From the NCBI RefSeq assembly GCF_001458335.1, contig NZ_CYTO01000024.1:947115-1011114 (forward strand): 64,000 nt of DNA, in the 5' to 3' direction. Positions within the stretch are counted from its first letter, which is position 1; each line of letters begins with the position of its first letter. The notes under the pieces were generated by a model. The model worked only from the letters and a program-made list of their open reading frames with translations, was not told where the DNA came from and made no database searches. This document shows, in pieces, positions 1 through 9,293 of the stretch. The position numbers were made by a program, and so were the translations under genes. Source of the stretch: Cognatishimia activa (GTDB lineage Bacteria > Pseudomonadota > Alphaproteobacteria > Rhodobacterales > Rhodobacteraceae).

Positions 1-2411
1 AAGAACTCTTTGGCGTCCTCCACGGTCATATCCAGCACGTCGGCAATGGACTTACCCTTGAACTTAATCTCAAAAGTCTCGCGGTTATAGCGCGCGCCCT
101 GACAGGTCTCACAAGTCACGTAAACGTCGGGCAGGAAGTGCATCTCGATTTTGATGACCCCATCACCCTGACAAGCCTCACAGCGCCCACCTTTGACGTT
201 GAAGCTAAACCGTCCTGGCTTGTAGCCGCGTGTCTTCGCTTCTGGCAGCCCGGCAAACCAATCCCGGATCGGCGTAAAGGCTCCTGTGTAAGTCGCAGGG
301 TTGGACCGTGGCGTCCGCCCAATAGGTCGCTGGTCGATGTCGATCACTTTATCAAGGTGCTCGAGGCCCTTAATGGTCTCACAAGGCGCAGGGGTCTGAC
401 GCGCACCGTTCAGGCGCATAGAAGCTGTCTTGAATAGTGTCTCAATCGTCAATGTAGACTTACCGCCACCGGACACGCCCGTCACGCAGACAAATTTACC
501 AAGCGGGAAATCGACGGTCACGTTTTTCAGATTGTTGCCTGTCGCTTTCACGACGCTCAGCTTCTTGCCGTTACCCTCGCGCCGTTCCGTTGGCACCGCG
601 ATCTCCCGCGCGCCGGACAGGTATTTCCCGGTCAATGAGGCCGTATCCGCTTGGATTTCCGCAGGCGTCCCTTTTGACACCACCTGCCCGCCATGCACAC
701 CGGCACCTGGACCAATGTCAAAAACGTAATCCGCCTCGCGAATGGCCTCTTCATCGTGTTCCACCACGATCACAGTATTACCCTGATCGCGCAGGTTCTT
801 GAGTGTACCTAGCAGCCGATCATTGTCGCGCTGATGAAGGCCAATGGACGGTTCATCAAGCACATAAAGAACACCGGTCAGACCAGACCCAATCTGGCTC
901 GCCAAGCGGATCCTCTGGCTTTCGCCACCCGACAGGGTGCCACTTGAACGAGACAGCGTAAGATATTCCAAACCAACATTATTTAGGAATCCCAGCCGCT
1001 CGGAAATCTCTTTGATAATCGCCCGCGCGATCTCTTGCTTTTGTTTGGTCAAAGAGGCTGGCACCTCTTCCATCCAAGCCGCCGCCTCACGGATCGACAT
1101 CTCAACCACATGACCGATATGTTTGTCCGCAATCTTGACCGCCAGCGCCTCTTCCCGCAGGCGATAGCCGTTACAAGATCCGCAAGGTCGGTTGTTTTGG
1201 TAGCGTTCAAATTCCTCGCGGATCCAGTTGGAATCCGTCTCACGATAGCGCCGCTCCATATTTGGAATGACGCCTTCGAAGACGCGGGTCACCTCATAGA
1301 CTCGACCGCCTTCGTCATAGCGGAATTTGATCTCTTCTTCACCAGAACCGTAAAGGAACACCTGCTGCACATGTTTTGGCAGCTTTTTCCAAGAAGTGTT
1401 CTTGTCGAACTCATAATGCTTTGCGATGGCTTCAATGGTTTGCAGGAAGTAGGGCGACTTGCCCTTCCGCCACGGGGCCAGCGCACCGTCATAGACTTTC
1501 AAAGTGGCGTCAGGCACTACGAGTTTTTCGTCGAAAAACAGCTCCTTACCCAATCCATCACAGTCCGGGCACGCCCCAAATGGAGCGTTAAACGAGAACA
1601 AGCGCGGTTCAATTTCTGGAATTGTGAAGCCAGAGACGGGGCAAGCAAAATTCTCTGAAAACGTGATACGCTCCGCATCACCCTCTTTCGGCGCGGTTTC
1701 CAGGACCGCAATCCCATCCGCCAAATCCAAAGCCGTGCGGAAACTGTCCGCCAGTCGGGTTTCCATGCCTTCACGGATCACAATCCGGTCCACGACCACA
1801 TCAATGTCGTGGCGGTATTTCTTGTCCAGCGTCGGCGGCGTGTCGAGCTCATAGAACTCGCCATCCACTTTCACCCGCTGAAAGCCCTGTTTGCGCAGCT
1901 CAAGGAACTCTTTTTTGTATTCACCTTTGCGATCGCGCACGATTGGGGCCAGCAGATAGCCGCGGGTGCCGTCGTCGAGCCCCATGATGCGGTCCACCAT
2001 GTCCTGAACCTGTTGGGCCTCAATCGGCAGTCCGGTCGCCGGTGAATACGGCGTGCCGACACGCGCAAAAAGCAGGCGCAGGTAGTCGTAGATTTCAGTG
2101 ACAGTGCCCACAGTCGAACGCGGGTTTTTGGAGGTGGTCTTCTGCTCGATCGAGATCGCAGGGCTCAGGCCAGCAATATGATCAACGTCAGGTTTCTCCA
2201 TCATATCAAGGAATTGACGGGCGTAAGCGCTGAGGCTTTCCACATAGCGGCGCTGGCCTTCGGCATAGATCGTGTCAAAAGCCAAAGAAGATTTCCCCGA
2301 CCCAGACAGACCGGTTATCACAACCAATTGGTCGCGCGGAATGTCCACATCGATGGACTTCAAATTATGCTCGCGCGCGCCGCGCACCTCAATGTTTTTT
2401 AACTCGGCCAT
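1..2411 (-). CDS. uvrA: UvrA, excinuclease ABC subunit A (partial, C-terminus beyond the left edge)
   Basis: DNA damage-recognition ATPase of nucleotide excision repair, acting with UvrB and UvrC in the cytoplasm. About 803 codons are visible of a usual 950. The start is ATG (complement of 2409-2411). Visible marks are the first Walker [10 protein letters not shown] near residues 34-42, zinc-binding CxxC pairs in the middle, the ABC signature LSGGESQRI, and a second Walker [10 protein letters not shown]. The frame is open to base 1, so the last part lies outside the window. It is preceded by an SOS box at 2477-2491, so LexA/DNA-damage control is likely. A decayed copy of its first 37 codons and upstream region sits at 20743-21080. 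Identification is secure. Confidence 0.97.
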   Translation of the reverse strand, partial: MAELKNIEVRGAREHNLKSIDVDIPRDQLVVITGLSGSGKSSLAFDTIYAEGQRRYVESLSAYARQFLDMMEKPDVDHIAGLSPAISIEQKTTSKNPRSTVGTVTEIYDYLRLLFARVGTPYSPATGLPIEAQQVQDMVDRIMGLDDGTRGYLLAPIVRDRKGEYKKEFLELRKQGFQRVKVDGEFYELDTPPTLDKKYRHDIDVVVDRIVIREGMETRLADSFRTALDLADGIAVLETAPKEGDAERITFSENFACPVSGFTIPEIEPRLFSFNAPFGACPDCDGLGKELFFDEKLVVPDATLKVYDGALAPWRKGKSPYFLQTIEAIAKHYEFDKNTSWKKLPKHVQQVFLYGSGEEEIKFRYDEGGRVYEVTRVFEGVIPNMERRYRETDSNWIREEFERYQNNRPCGSCNGYRLREEALAVKIADKHIGHVVEMSIREAAAWMEEVPASLTKQKQEIARAIIKEISERLGFLNNVGLEYLTLSRSSGTLSGGESQRIRLASQIGSGLTGVLYVLDEPSIGLHQRDNDRLLGTLKNLRDQGNTVIVVEHDEEAIREADYVFDIGPGAGVHGGQVVSKGTPAEIQADTASLTGKYLSGAREIAVPTERREGNGKKLSVVKATGNNLKNVTVDFPLGKFVCVTGVSGGGKSTLTIETLFKTASMRLNGARQTPAPCETIKGLEHLDKVIDIDQRPIGRTPRSNPATYTGAFTPIRDWFAGLPEAKTRGYKPGRFSFNVKGGRCEACQGDGVIKIEMHFLPDVYVTCETCQGARYNRETFEIKFKGKSIADVLDMTVEDAKEF

Positions 2412-2476
2412 CAGGGTCCTCAAATACAGCCCCTTACACATAGTTCAGCGGGGATGAGTCTCCAATATCAAAAAGT

Positions 2477-2491
2477 GAACAAAATATGAAC
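2477..2491 (-). promoter_or_regulatory. SOS box (LexA operator) of uvrA
   Basis: The plus strand reads GAAC-AAAATAT-GAAC, an exact match to the direct-repeat LexA site GAAC-N7-GAAC known from alphaproteobacteria. It lies 66 bases upstream of the uvrA start codon. LexA repression of uvrA is inferred. The related sequence in the decayed copy near 20917 keeps only the first half-site. Confidence 0.75.
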
Positions 2492-2875
2492 ACGTAAAGA
2501 ATTGCGACAGAAGATTGGTCCCCTGAATTCAAAAGATTCTCAAGGCAGAAACCAAGAAAAACGATGCGTTAGGCAATTAGGTGCCAGAATTTGTCAGGAT
2601 GGAGTGCCGTTTTTGCAGACGAACCGGCGTTACGCTGGGGCAGCGATTACTTGCTCGGAGTGTTTACTCCGCCGGAGTCGCAGAACACGAAAGGAGTGGT
2701 CTAAGCCGGAAATCAACTTGAGAAACCCGTAACGATCGACGGCGAGACACAGCCTGAAACCCTTCTAGGACGGCTTAGCGGAACGCACTTGATCACGCAC
2801 AAGAATGAGCTCTGTGCGGCTCACCGTCTTAATATTCTTAAAACGGTGGTCCTTCTGAACAACAGGAATTTTGGT
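2492..2875. other. Intergenic region between uvrA and tupA, no gene seen
   Basis: About 384 bases lie between the uvrA SOS box and the tupA stop. The part to about 2650 is alignable with 20930-21080, so it belongs to the duplicated uvrA upstream segment. A weak inverted repeat, CACCGT (2822-2827) with ACGGTG (2843-2848), lies just after tupA on its strand but has no T-run, so a terminator is not supported. Short open frames here show no recognisable protein. Confidence 0.5.
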
Positions 2876-3670
2876 TTACTCTGCGTTGAACACAAACAAT
2901 GTTTCGCCTTTGATTTTATAGTTGTTTATCAAAGATTTGGCCGCGTCTGAAACAAGCCAAGCTTCAAGTTGGGTTGCAAGCTCTGATTTCACATGTGGGT
3001 GTTTGTCTGGATTCACAGGGAGGAACGCGTATTGGTTGAACAGAACCGGATCACCTGCATAAACCAGTGCCAGATCGCCCTTGTTGCCAAAGTTCAACCA
3101 ACTTGCCCGATCCGCCATGATATAAGCGTTCAAACCCGCGGCTGTGTTGAGCGCGGCGCCCATGCCGGCCCCAACCGCGTTGTACCATGCCCCTTCGGGG
3201 GTAACCTCGGCGGCGGCCCACAAGCTCAACTCTTTCTTATGTGTCCCGCTGTCGTCCCCACGGCTTACAAAAGGCGCGGCACTTTCGGCGATGCGCTTTA
3301 ACGCATCAGCCGCGCTGCTGGCATCCGCCAGATTCGCCCCATCATCGGAAGGTCCGATAAACACAAAATCATTGTACATAACTTCCCGGCGGTGCGTACC
3401 AGAGCCACCCGCAAGAAACGCGTCTTCGGCTTTGCGTGAATGAACCAGGATGGCATCCACGTCGCCCGCCTCGCCCAGCTTGATGGCTTGCCCAGTTCCC
3501 ACGACCAATAGCTGAACCTCAATCCCAGTATCCTCTTTGATATGAGGAAGCAGAATGTCTGAAAGGCCCGAGTTGTGAAACGATGTGGTCACGGCAAGTT
3601 TCATCTCTTGTGCGACGGCCACTCCGGTTAGCAATGTCGACGTGATAGCGGCAAGGATGGTCATTTTCAT
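2876..3670 (-). CDS. tupA: Tungstate ABC transporter substrate-binding protein TupA
   Basis: Periplasmic binding protein that captures tungstate and hands it to TupB/TupC. It has 264 residues with an N-terminal signal peptide (MKMTILAAITSTLLTGVAVAQ). The mature part starts with the TTS-containing segment (LAVTTSFHNSGL) typical of TupA-type proteins, rather than the molybdate-binding ModA pattern. A second anion-binding segment, SRGDDSGTHKKE, is also typical of the family. The gene is the third of tupB-tupC-tupA; its start overlaps the tupC stop by 4 bases (ATGA), so translation is coupled. The neighbouring formate dehydrogenase operon gives a plausible use for the metal. Tungstate over molybdate specificity is inferred from family resemblance. 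Confidence 0.85.
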   Translation of the reverse strand: MKMTILAAITSTLLTGVAVAQEMKLAVTTSFHNSGLSDILLPHIKEDTGIEVQLLVVGTGQAIKLGEAGDVDAILVHSRKAEDAFLAGGSGTHRREVMYNDFVFIGPSDDGANLADASSAADALKRIAESAAPFVSRGDDSGTHKKELSLWAAAEVTPEGAWYNAVGAGMGAALNTAAGLNAYIMADRASWLNFGNKGDLALVYAGDPVLFNQYAFLPVNPDKHPHVKSELATQLEAWLVSDAAKSLINNYKIKGETLFVFNAE

Positions 3671-4380
3671 TCGACAATATCTCCATTTAGGAAAGCTTGG
3701 GCTTTTGCGGTTGATGCGCCGCCAAAAAAGGCCTCGGCAGAGCTGTGTTCATAGACGTTACCGTTCAATAGGAACAATACTTCAGTCGCCAAACGTCGCG
3801 CCTGCCCCATGTCATGGGTCGACATGATCAGGCGCGTTCCATGACCTGCGGCACGGTTTAGAATTTCCTCGATCTCACGGGTGGCGCGACCATCCAGAGA
3901 CGCACAGGGCTCATCAAGAAACAGCAGCTTTGGCTTGGTAACAAGCGCCCGAGCAAGCGCAAGTTTCTGGCGCTCTCCACCGGATAAAAAGGGGGCGGGC
4001 CGATCGAGCATATCACCCAACCCGACATCGGCAGCCGCTTGTGCTGCAACGACCTTTGCCTTCACTCGGGATAGGCCTGACAAGCGTAATGGATAGGCAA
4101 TATTGTCCAGGACCGACCGACGCATCATAATCGGTTGCTGAAAAACAAACGCCTGTGATACGCGGGCTTCTTCAGGCGAACAGGCCCAATCAATGCGGCC
4201 GCCTCCAAGCCGCGCAATGCCGTGCATCATGCGCAGAAGTGACGTTTTCCCCGCGCCATTGGGTCCAAGCACGACGGTCACCCCGTTGGCCTGCAGCTCA
4301 AGGTTCAAAGGACCAACAAGAGTCGTGCCAGCACGGCGCACCAATGCACCCTCAAGTTTGACAGGGAAAAGATTGCTCAC
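3667..4380 (-). CDS. tupC: Tungstate ABC transporter ATP-binding protein TupC
   Basis: Cytoplasmic ATPase driving tungstate import through TupB. It has 237 residues with a complete set of ABC motifs: Walker A GPNGAGKTS at about 39-47, Q-loop FQQPIMM, signature LSGGERQKLALARAL, Walker B LLFLDEPCASLD and a switch histidine in STHDMGQARR. It overlaps tupB upstream and tupA downstream by 4 bases each, so all three are one operon. The length is normal for a stand-alone transporter ATPase without a regulatory C-terminal domain. The role is assigned mainly from the company of TupA and TupB. Confidence 0.85.
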   Translation of the reverse strand: MSNLFPVKLEGALVRRAGTTLVGPLNLELQANGVTVVLGPNGAGKTSLLRMMHGIARLGGGRIDWACSPEEARVSQAFVFQQPIMMRRSVLDNIAYPLRLSGLSRVKAKVVAAQAAADVGLGDMLDRPAPFLSGGERQKLALARALVTKPKLLFLDEPCASLDGRATREIEEILNRAAGHGTRLIMSTHDMGQARRLATEVLFLLNGNVYEHSSAEAFFGGASTAKAQAFLNGDIVE

Positions 4381-5078
4381 CAGCGACCTCCTCTCTCCGT
4401 GCGGCTGATAACGTGGATCGCAAGGTTGACAGCAATGGCCATGGCAATCAGCACGAAACCCAAACCAAGGGCCAATGCGAACTCGCCTTTGCCTGTTTCA
4501 AGCGCAATCGCGGTGGTCAGAACACGCGTGTGATGGTCGATGTTTCCCCCGACAACCATGATCGCGCCGACCTCACCGATCGCACGGCCAAATCCGGCCA
4601 GCGATGCCGTCAGCAACGCACGCCGTCCGTCCCAAAGCAGCGCCTGAATGCGCTGGGTCTGGGTCGTATTCATAGAAATCAATAGGTCGTGATAGTCAGA
4701 CCAAAGCTCGCGCAGTGCCTGATGTGCAATTGAAACAATGAGCGGCACGATAATGATGACCTGCGCAATGATCATGGCCGTCGGCGTGAACAGTAACCCC
4801 AAGACACCAAACGGCCCAGAGCGGCTCAACATGACATAGACAATCAGCCCGACCACAACGGGAGGCAAGCCCATCAGTGCATTCAGTACAGCAATCGTAA
4901 GCCGCCGCGCACGGAAACGACGTACGGCCAACAAAGCGCCAAGCGGAAGCGCAATTGCCGACGCAATTAATAGCGCTGTCAGGGTAACATATAGCGATCG
5001 CAGCGTGATCTCGACCAGATCCGCATCCAATGTGATCAGCAACCAGAAAGCCTCAGTTATCCCGGCCCATATTTCCAA
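4377..5078 (-). CDS. tupB: Tungstate ABC transporter permease TupB
   Basis: Inner-membrane permease of the tungstate importer, BPD_transp_1 family. About five hydrophobic helices are visible and the conserved cytoplasmic EAA-type loop lies around LRELWSDYHDLLISM. The chosen start is TTG (complement of 5076-5078), giving a protein beginning LEIWAGITEAFWLL, because AAGGA lies about 8 bases upstream. An ATG at 5126 would add 16 residues with no clear ribosome site. It is the first gene of tupBCA and is divergent from the sensor kinase at 5356. Function is well supported by the operon; the start codon is less certain. Confidence 0.83.
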   Translation of the reverse strand: MEIWAGITEAFWLLITLDADLVEITLRSLYVTLTALLIASAIALPLGALLAVRRFRARRLTIAVLNALMGLPPVVVGLIVYVMLSRSGPFGVLGLLFTPTAMIIAQVIIIVPLIVSIAHQALRELWSDYHDLLISMNTTQTQRIQALLWDGRRALLTASLAGFGRAIGEVGAIMVVGGNIDHHTRVLTTAIALETGKGEFALALGLGFVLIAMAIAVNLAIHVISRTERGGRW

Positions 5079-5355
5079 GACATCATTCCTTAATGCGATT
5101 TTCAGGACCGAGGCCCGTATGGCCAAATTGTCCGATCATCTGAAGACTGATCAAACACATCATCCGCAATGTAAAAACAGATTTCTTGGCAAAAAGTGGC
5201 AAACTGGACATTTTGACCATCCAAATTGCCAGGCTCGCTGAAATGCGCCCTAATTCGACCAAGCCTCGTGTTCACCACCGTCATTGGGCTGGTCTGCGTA
5301 TCCGAGTCTGCTAAGCTCGTATCAGCTGCTATACTCTTGTCGGAAAGGCATAGAT
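5079..5355. promoter_or_regulatory. Divergent intergenic region between tupB and the sensor kinase
   Basis: This 277-base region must carry the promoter of tupBCA on the minus strand and of the kinase on the plus strand. It contains an imperfect direct repeat, TGGCAAAAAG-TGGCAAAC, near 5189-5206 and a short inverted repeat GATCA-N10-TGATC around 5134-5153. Neither matches a motif I can name with confidence. A sigma-54 promoter was considered and rejected on spacing. Confidence 0.35.
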
Positions 5356-7314
5356 TTGAATTCGGTCCGCCTGAAGCTTTTGGTGTTGGCATTGGCACCT
5401 CTTGGTATCCTGCTACCTTTGCTGATGCTGTTGGCGATGGCTCGCTGGACAACAGATTATGACCAACTTCTCATATCGAAGGTCGACAGCGATTTACGCA
5501 TTGCGGAGCAATACCTTGGACGTATCCTGACGGGTACCGGCGCAGGTGTAGAAGCGATTGCTGACTCGCGTAGTTTTGAGACTGTTTTATTGAAATCAGA
5601 CGACAGTCGCGCGGAATATCTTGAGCAGATGCGTAAGGCACAAGCACTGGATTTTCTTTATTTTCTGCCGGAAGGTGAAGCGCCTCCAACGCGCCGATGG
5701 CCGGTTATTCGGTCAGCAATGGAGGGTCAGAGGTCCTCTCAGATCGACATATTCTCGGCCGAGGATCTCGCGGCCTTCCCTTTGCTTGCAAACCGTGCCC
5801 GTATTGACTTGATCGAAACACAGGCCGCTGTTCCAACGGATCGCACGGTCGAGGATCGCGGCATGGTCGTTCACACCGCAGCACCTGTGAATTTGCCGGA
5901 TCATCGAGGCGTACTGGTCGGCGGGATCCTATTGAATCGCAATCTAGACTTCATCGATACAATCAACGCACTGGTCTATCTTAATGCTGCAACCAATGGG
6001 GGCAGACAGGGCACCGCAACGCTGTTTCTTGAGGACGTGCGCGTATCCACCAATGTAAGATTATTTGAGGATGTCCGCGCTCTTGGAACCCGTGTTTCAG
6101 CTGAAGTACGCGCCGCTGTATTGAACGAAGGGCAAACATGGCTGAACCGTGCCTTTGTGGTGAACGATTGGTACATCTCTGGCTATTTACCATTGATCGA
6201 CAGCTATGGTGAAAGGGTCGGCATGCTATATGTCGGTTTTCTGGAAGAGCCTTTTGCAAATGCAAAACGCGCCGCCTATTTGACGATGCTGGCATCAATG
6301 GCAACGGTTCTAATTCTGTCCGCGCCTTTATTTCTAAGAATGGCCCGCGGTATCTTTGCACCCCTCGAACAGATGACCCGCACCATGAAACGGGTGGAAC
6401 GGGGTGATCTTGCCGCGCGCATTGGAGACGTCGGCCAGAAGGATGAAATCGGTCAGGTCGCCACCCATCTTGATACGCTCCTTGATCAGGTACAAGAACG
6501 TGACAGTGCGCTGCGCAGCTGGGCAGAAGAACTCAACGATCGTGTCGACCGACGCACTGCTGAATTGCGGGCAGCCAAAGACAAATTGGAGGAGACGTTT
6601 CAGCAGCTGGTCACCTCGGAGAAACTGGCGTCCATCGGTGAAATCACTGCCGGCGTCGCCCATGAGATCAATAACCCAGTGGCTGTCATTCAAGGTAATG
6701 TTGACGTGATGCGACAGACCCTTGGCGCGGATGCTGAGGGGCTGAAGACCGAACTTGATCTTATCGATCGGCAGGTGCAACGGATCGACGGTATTGTTGG
6801 CAAATTGCTACAGTTTGCACGCCCGACCGACTATACGGCAAGTGGCGGAGGTGTAGAATTGGCGCAGTTGGTCGAGGATTGCCGCGGCTTGATTGCCCAT
6901 GTCCAGCCGCAGGAAAATGTTCGTGTCACCACCGAATTTGCGCCTGCGCCGAACGCTGCAATCAGTGCCGGTGAAATGCAGCAAGTGGTGGTCAATTTGA
7001 TGATAAACGCAGTTCAAGCGATGAATGGCGTAGGAGAGTTGGCGCTGACCATTCGGCCCGCCCAAAATGACGCACAAGATGGGGTTGAGCTGACGGTGGC
7101 CGATAGCGGGCCGGGGATCGACACCGACAACCTGAACCAAGTGTTTGACCCATTTCATACCACGAAACTAGGTGAAGGCACTGGGCTGGGCCTCTCAATC
7201 AGTCAGACGTTGATCCGACAAGCCGGCGGAACGATTTCGGTCTCGAACCGGCCTCAAGGTGGGGCGATTTTTTCTGTTTGGCTGCCAGCTGCCGCACGAG
7301 ATGTTGCGCAGTAA
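5356..7314 (+). CDS. Membrane sensor histidine kinase (HAMP, HisKA, HATPase_c)
   Basis: Sensor kinase of a two-component system, 652 residues from the chosen TTG start, which has GGAAAGG 7 bases upstream; an earlier in-frame start at 5284 lacks a ribosome site. Order: membrane helix 1 (about 8-28), a large extracytoplasmic sensor region (about 30-305), helix 2 (306-325), a HAMP linker, a coiled segment, HisKA with phosphoacceptor His near residue 436 in AHEINNPVAV, and a catalytic domain with N-box NLMINAVQAM, DSGPGID and GTGLGLS. It faces the NtrC-like regulator at 7324-8658 tail to tail, 9 bases apart, so the two are a likely pair. The ligand is unknown; formate, tungstate or a redox signal are guesses from location. 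Confidence 0.88.
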   Translation: MNSVRLKLLVLALAPLGILLPLLMLLAMARWTTDYDQLLISKVDSDLRIAEQYLGRILTGTGAGVEAIADSRSFETVLLKSDDSRAEYLEQMRKAQALDFLYFLPEGEAPPTRRWPVIRSAMEGQRSSQIDIFSAEDLAAFPLLANRARIDLIETQAAVPTDRTVEDRGMVVHTAAPVNLPDHRGVLVGGILLNRNLDFIDTINALVYLNAATNGGRQGTATLFLEDVRVSTNVRLFEDVRALGTRVSAEVRAAVLNEGQTWLNRAFVVNDWYISGYLPLIDSYGERVGMLYVGFLEEPFANAKRAAYLTMLASMATVLILSAPLFLRMARGIFAPLEQMTRTMKRVERGDLAARIGDVGQKDEIGQVATHLDTLLDQVQERDSALRSWAEELNDRVDRRTAELRAAKDKLEETFQQLVTSEKLASIGEITAGVAHEINNPVAVIQGNVDVMRQTLGADAEGLKTELDLIDRQVQRIDGIVGKLLQFARPTDYTASGGGVELAQLVEDCRGLIAHVQPQENVRVTTEFAPAPNAAISAGEMQQVVVNLMINAVQAMNGVGELALTIRPAQNDAQDGVELTVADSGPGIDTDNLNQVFDPFHTTKLGEGTGLGLSISQTLIRQAGGTISVSNRPQGGAIFSVWLPAAARDVAQ

Positions 7315-7323
7315 CTCTGTCTG

Positions 7324-8658
7324 TCACATTCCCCAAGACGCGCATTTGCGATCAATGGTCTTGCGCGACACTCCCAAGCGGCGCGAAGCCTCGGCCCGAT
7401 TGCCATCGCAGGCATCAAGAACATGTAGAATGTGGCGTTTGGTGACCAGATCAAGCGTTTCAATTGCCCGGTCTCCCGTCATATGCCCGCCTCCCGCAAA
7501 CTCTTCTGGGAAAGCGCCAAGTATCACGGATCTCTCGATCATATTACGCAGCTCGCGGACATTGCCTGGCCAGTCGTAGCGGCTGATCTTCAAAAGCGTG
7601 TCGTCATCTAATTCCAAGCTCGGCAAGGCAAGCGTTTTTGAGAATTGATCCATGAATAGCGCCGCCAATTCGACGATATCCTCCGCCCGCTCCTTCAAAG
7701 GAGACATCGCGATGTCGACAACATTGATCCGGTGATAAAGGTCCGCGCGAAAAGTGCCATCAGCCACCGCTGCTGAAAGATCAGCGTTTGTGGCAAAAAA
7801 GAACCGTAGATTCAATGGAATATCACGCTCTGCTCCGACTGGTCGGATCCGTTGATCTTCCAGAACGCGCAAAAGACCGGCCTGCATCTTCATTGGCATC
7901 TGCGCGATCTCGTCGAGGAACAATACGCCTCCGTCAGCCAGCAGAAACAGCCCATCCCGGCCTTGTCCGTCTACATTGATCTCGCCGAATAGGTCCTCGG
8001 CACATCTATCTTGCGATATAGCCGCACAATTTACCGCGACAAAGGGCTTGTCGGCGCGGTCCGACATGGCGTGCAATGTGCGCGCCGCGACTTCTTTGCC
8101 CGTGCCGGATGCCCCAGAGAACAGGACCGGAGTCGGCATTGGGGCCAACCGCGTCAACATTTCGCGCACATTGTTTATTGGGATTGAGTTCCCCAGTAAA
8201 CGACTGCGTGCGGAGCCGCCTTCCACAGACAATTCATGCTTTAAGAGCGAGTTGTCCCGGCGGAGGATCTTGCGATCAAGCGCACGCGCTACTGCATTCA
8301 AAATCTGGTTGGCGCGAAATGGTTTCAGTACAAAATCGGCAACCCCTACGCGAAGCGCTTCGATCGCGGTCTCTAGGTCAGCGTAAGCCGTGATCAGAAT
8401 CGCGTCCGAGAACAGACCTACTTTGCCCTGTTCCTGCAACCAATCCAGCCCGGTTTTTCCCGGCATGATGTTGTCCAGGATCACAAGGTCGAAATGGTTC
8501 CGATCCAGCGCGGCGGAAGCTTCAACTGATGATCCTGCCTGTTCAACCCGCTTGCAGCGGGGCGTCAGGATTTTGGTGAGAAAATGTCTCATGCCGGGTT
8601 CATCGTCGATCACAAGGATCGACGCGCCAGCAAGGCTTTCTCCGTATTCGTCACGCAT
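7324..8658 (-). CDS. NtrC-family response regulator lacking the GAFTGA loop
   Basis: Response regulator of 444 residues: receiver domain with acidic pocket D18/D19, phosphoacceptor D62 and switch Lys112; an AAA+ domain with Walker A GASGTGKE (182-189) and Walker B VLFLDE; and a C-terminal Fis-type helix-turn-helix (EASRRLGVSRKTIDRK). The loop that normally carries GAFTGA, the sigma-54 contact, is replaced by a shorter EINVDGQGRD segment, so classical sigma-54 activation is doubtful. Its ATG lies 9 bases after the 40-codon gene that ends the FDH series, on the same strand, so co-transcription with the FDH operon is likely. The partner kinase is probably 5356-7314. Confidence 0.88.
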   Translation of the reverse strand: MRDEYGESLAGASILVIDDEPGMRHFLTKILTPRCKRVEQAGSSVEASAALDRNHFDLVILDNIMPGKTGLDWLQEQGKVGLFSDAILITAYADLETAIEALRVGVADFVLKPFRANQILNAVARALDRKILRRDNSLLKHELSVEGGSARSRLLGNSIPINNVREMLTRLAPMPTPVLFSGASGTGKEVAARTLHAMSDRADKPFVAVNCAAISQDRCAEDLFGEINVDGQGRDGLFLLADGGVLFLDEIAQMPMKMQAGLLRVLEDQRIRPVGAERDIPLNLRFFFATNADLSAAVADGTFRADLYHRINVVDIAMSPLKERAEDIVELAALFMDQFSKTLALPSLELDDDTLLKISRYDWPGNVRELRNMIERSVILGAFPEEFAGGGHMTGDRAIETLDLVTKRHILHVLDACDGNRAEASRRLGVSRKTIDRKCASWGM

Positions 8659-8667
8659 TGTCGGGCC

Positions 8668-8790
8668 TTAGTTTCTGACTGCTGCACCAGAATAGCGGTC
8701 AGACGAGGAATAGCCTAGTGTCCCAAGAATGTTGCTGGCACCGATGGCAATTACGATGATTGCCACAAAACCAAAAAGCATCGCTTTCAT
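8668..8790 (-). CDS. 40-residue single-span membrane microprotein in the FDH operon
   Basis: A small open frame, ATG at complement 8788-8790 and TAA at 8668-8670, preceded by GGAG about 8 bases upstream. It encodes 40 residues: MKAM, a hydrophobic stretch of about 20 residues (LFGFVAIIVIAIGASNILG), then a polar tail ending AVRN. The shape is that of a small inner-membrane protein. It lies between the FDH gamma region and the response regulator, all on the minus strand. I do not recognise a family. A role in assembly or stability of the membrane-anchored FDH is only an inference from position. It could be missed by size-limited gene callers. Confidence 0.6.
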   Translation of the reverse strand: MKAMLFGFVAIIVIAIGASNILGTLGYSSSDRYSGAAVRN

Positions 8791-8885
8791 CTTTGTTTCT
8801 CCGTCATGGCATCCAGATGTGTGGTCGCCGAATGTTTCTGATGTTCACCGCAGCGCCCCAGGCTATGGAGGCAGCGGCGAACAGA

Positions 8886-9290
8886 TTACTCAGCAGCGGT
8901 TGGGGCACCTCTTCCGTCCCCTTCCCGCTCGGCGGCTTTGTATTCTTCCAGCCAGATCGAATGGTGTTGTTCAGCCCAAGCTTCATCCACTTCGCCGGTG
9001 CCCATTGCATCGTATGCTCCTTCCATACCAACAGAGCCGATATAGATATGCGCAAAAACAATGGCCATCAGAACGAAAGCAAGGATTGCGTGCCAGGCTT
9101 GCGCCAATTGCATTTCCTCTTGTGGCGCTAGTTGGATGGGTAACTCGCCAAGACCGATCGCTTGCGGCAATCCCGTCGCGTTCAGAAGGTGGAACGACTT
9201 GGCAAAAAGCGGCAGGTCGAACGGAAACAGCAGCGATATACCTGTAAGGGAAATTGAGCCACCAAACAGTATTACCGACCAAAAGATCAT
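8886..9290 (-). CDS. FDH gamma subunit, C-terminal part after the amber codon
   Basis: This 134-codon frame begins at an ATG one codon after the amber stop and is in the same frame as the upstream half. It holds two membrane helices (starting IFWSVILFGGSI and AWHAILAFVL, the latter with likely heme histidines) and a polar tail rich in Glu typical of the subunit's C-terminus. No clear ribosome site precedes the ATG, so separate translation would need reinitiation. It should not be read as an independent gene family. Confidence 0.7.
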   Translation of the reverse strand: MIFWSVILFGGSISLTGISLLFPFDLPLFAKSFHLLNATGLPQAIGLGELPIQLAPQEEMQLAQAWHAILAFVLMAIVFAHIYIGSVGMEGAYDAMGTGEVDEAWAEQHHSIWLEEYKAAEREGDGRGAPTAAE

Positions 9291-9293
9291 CTT

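Noticed and set aside
2502..2732. Open frame of 76 codons on the plus strand upstream of uvrA
   Set aside because: It lies in the duplicated uvrA upstream segment, has no ribosome site and no recognisable domain, and the equivalent frame in the copy at 20.9 kb is broken.
2822..2848. Terminator after tupA
   Set aside because: The 6-base arms have a 15-base loop and no T-run on the tupA strand.
5180..5215. Possible sigma-54 promoter before the kinase
   Set aside because: TGGCA repeats occur, but the GG-to-GC spacing is 9 bases instead of 10 and the -12 element is poor.
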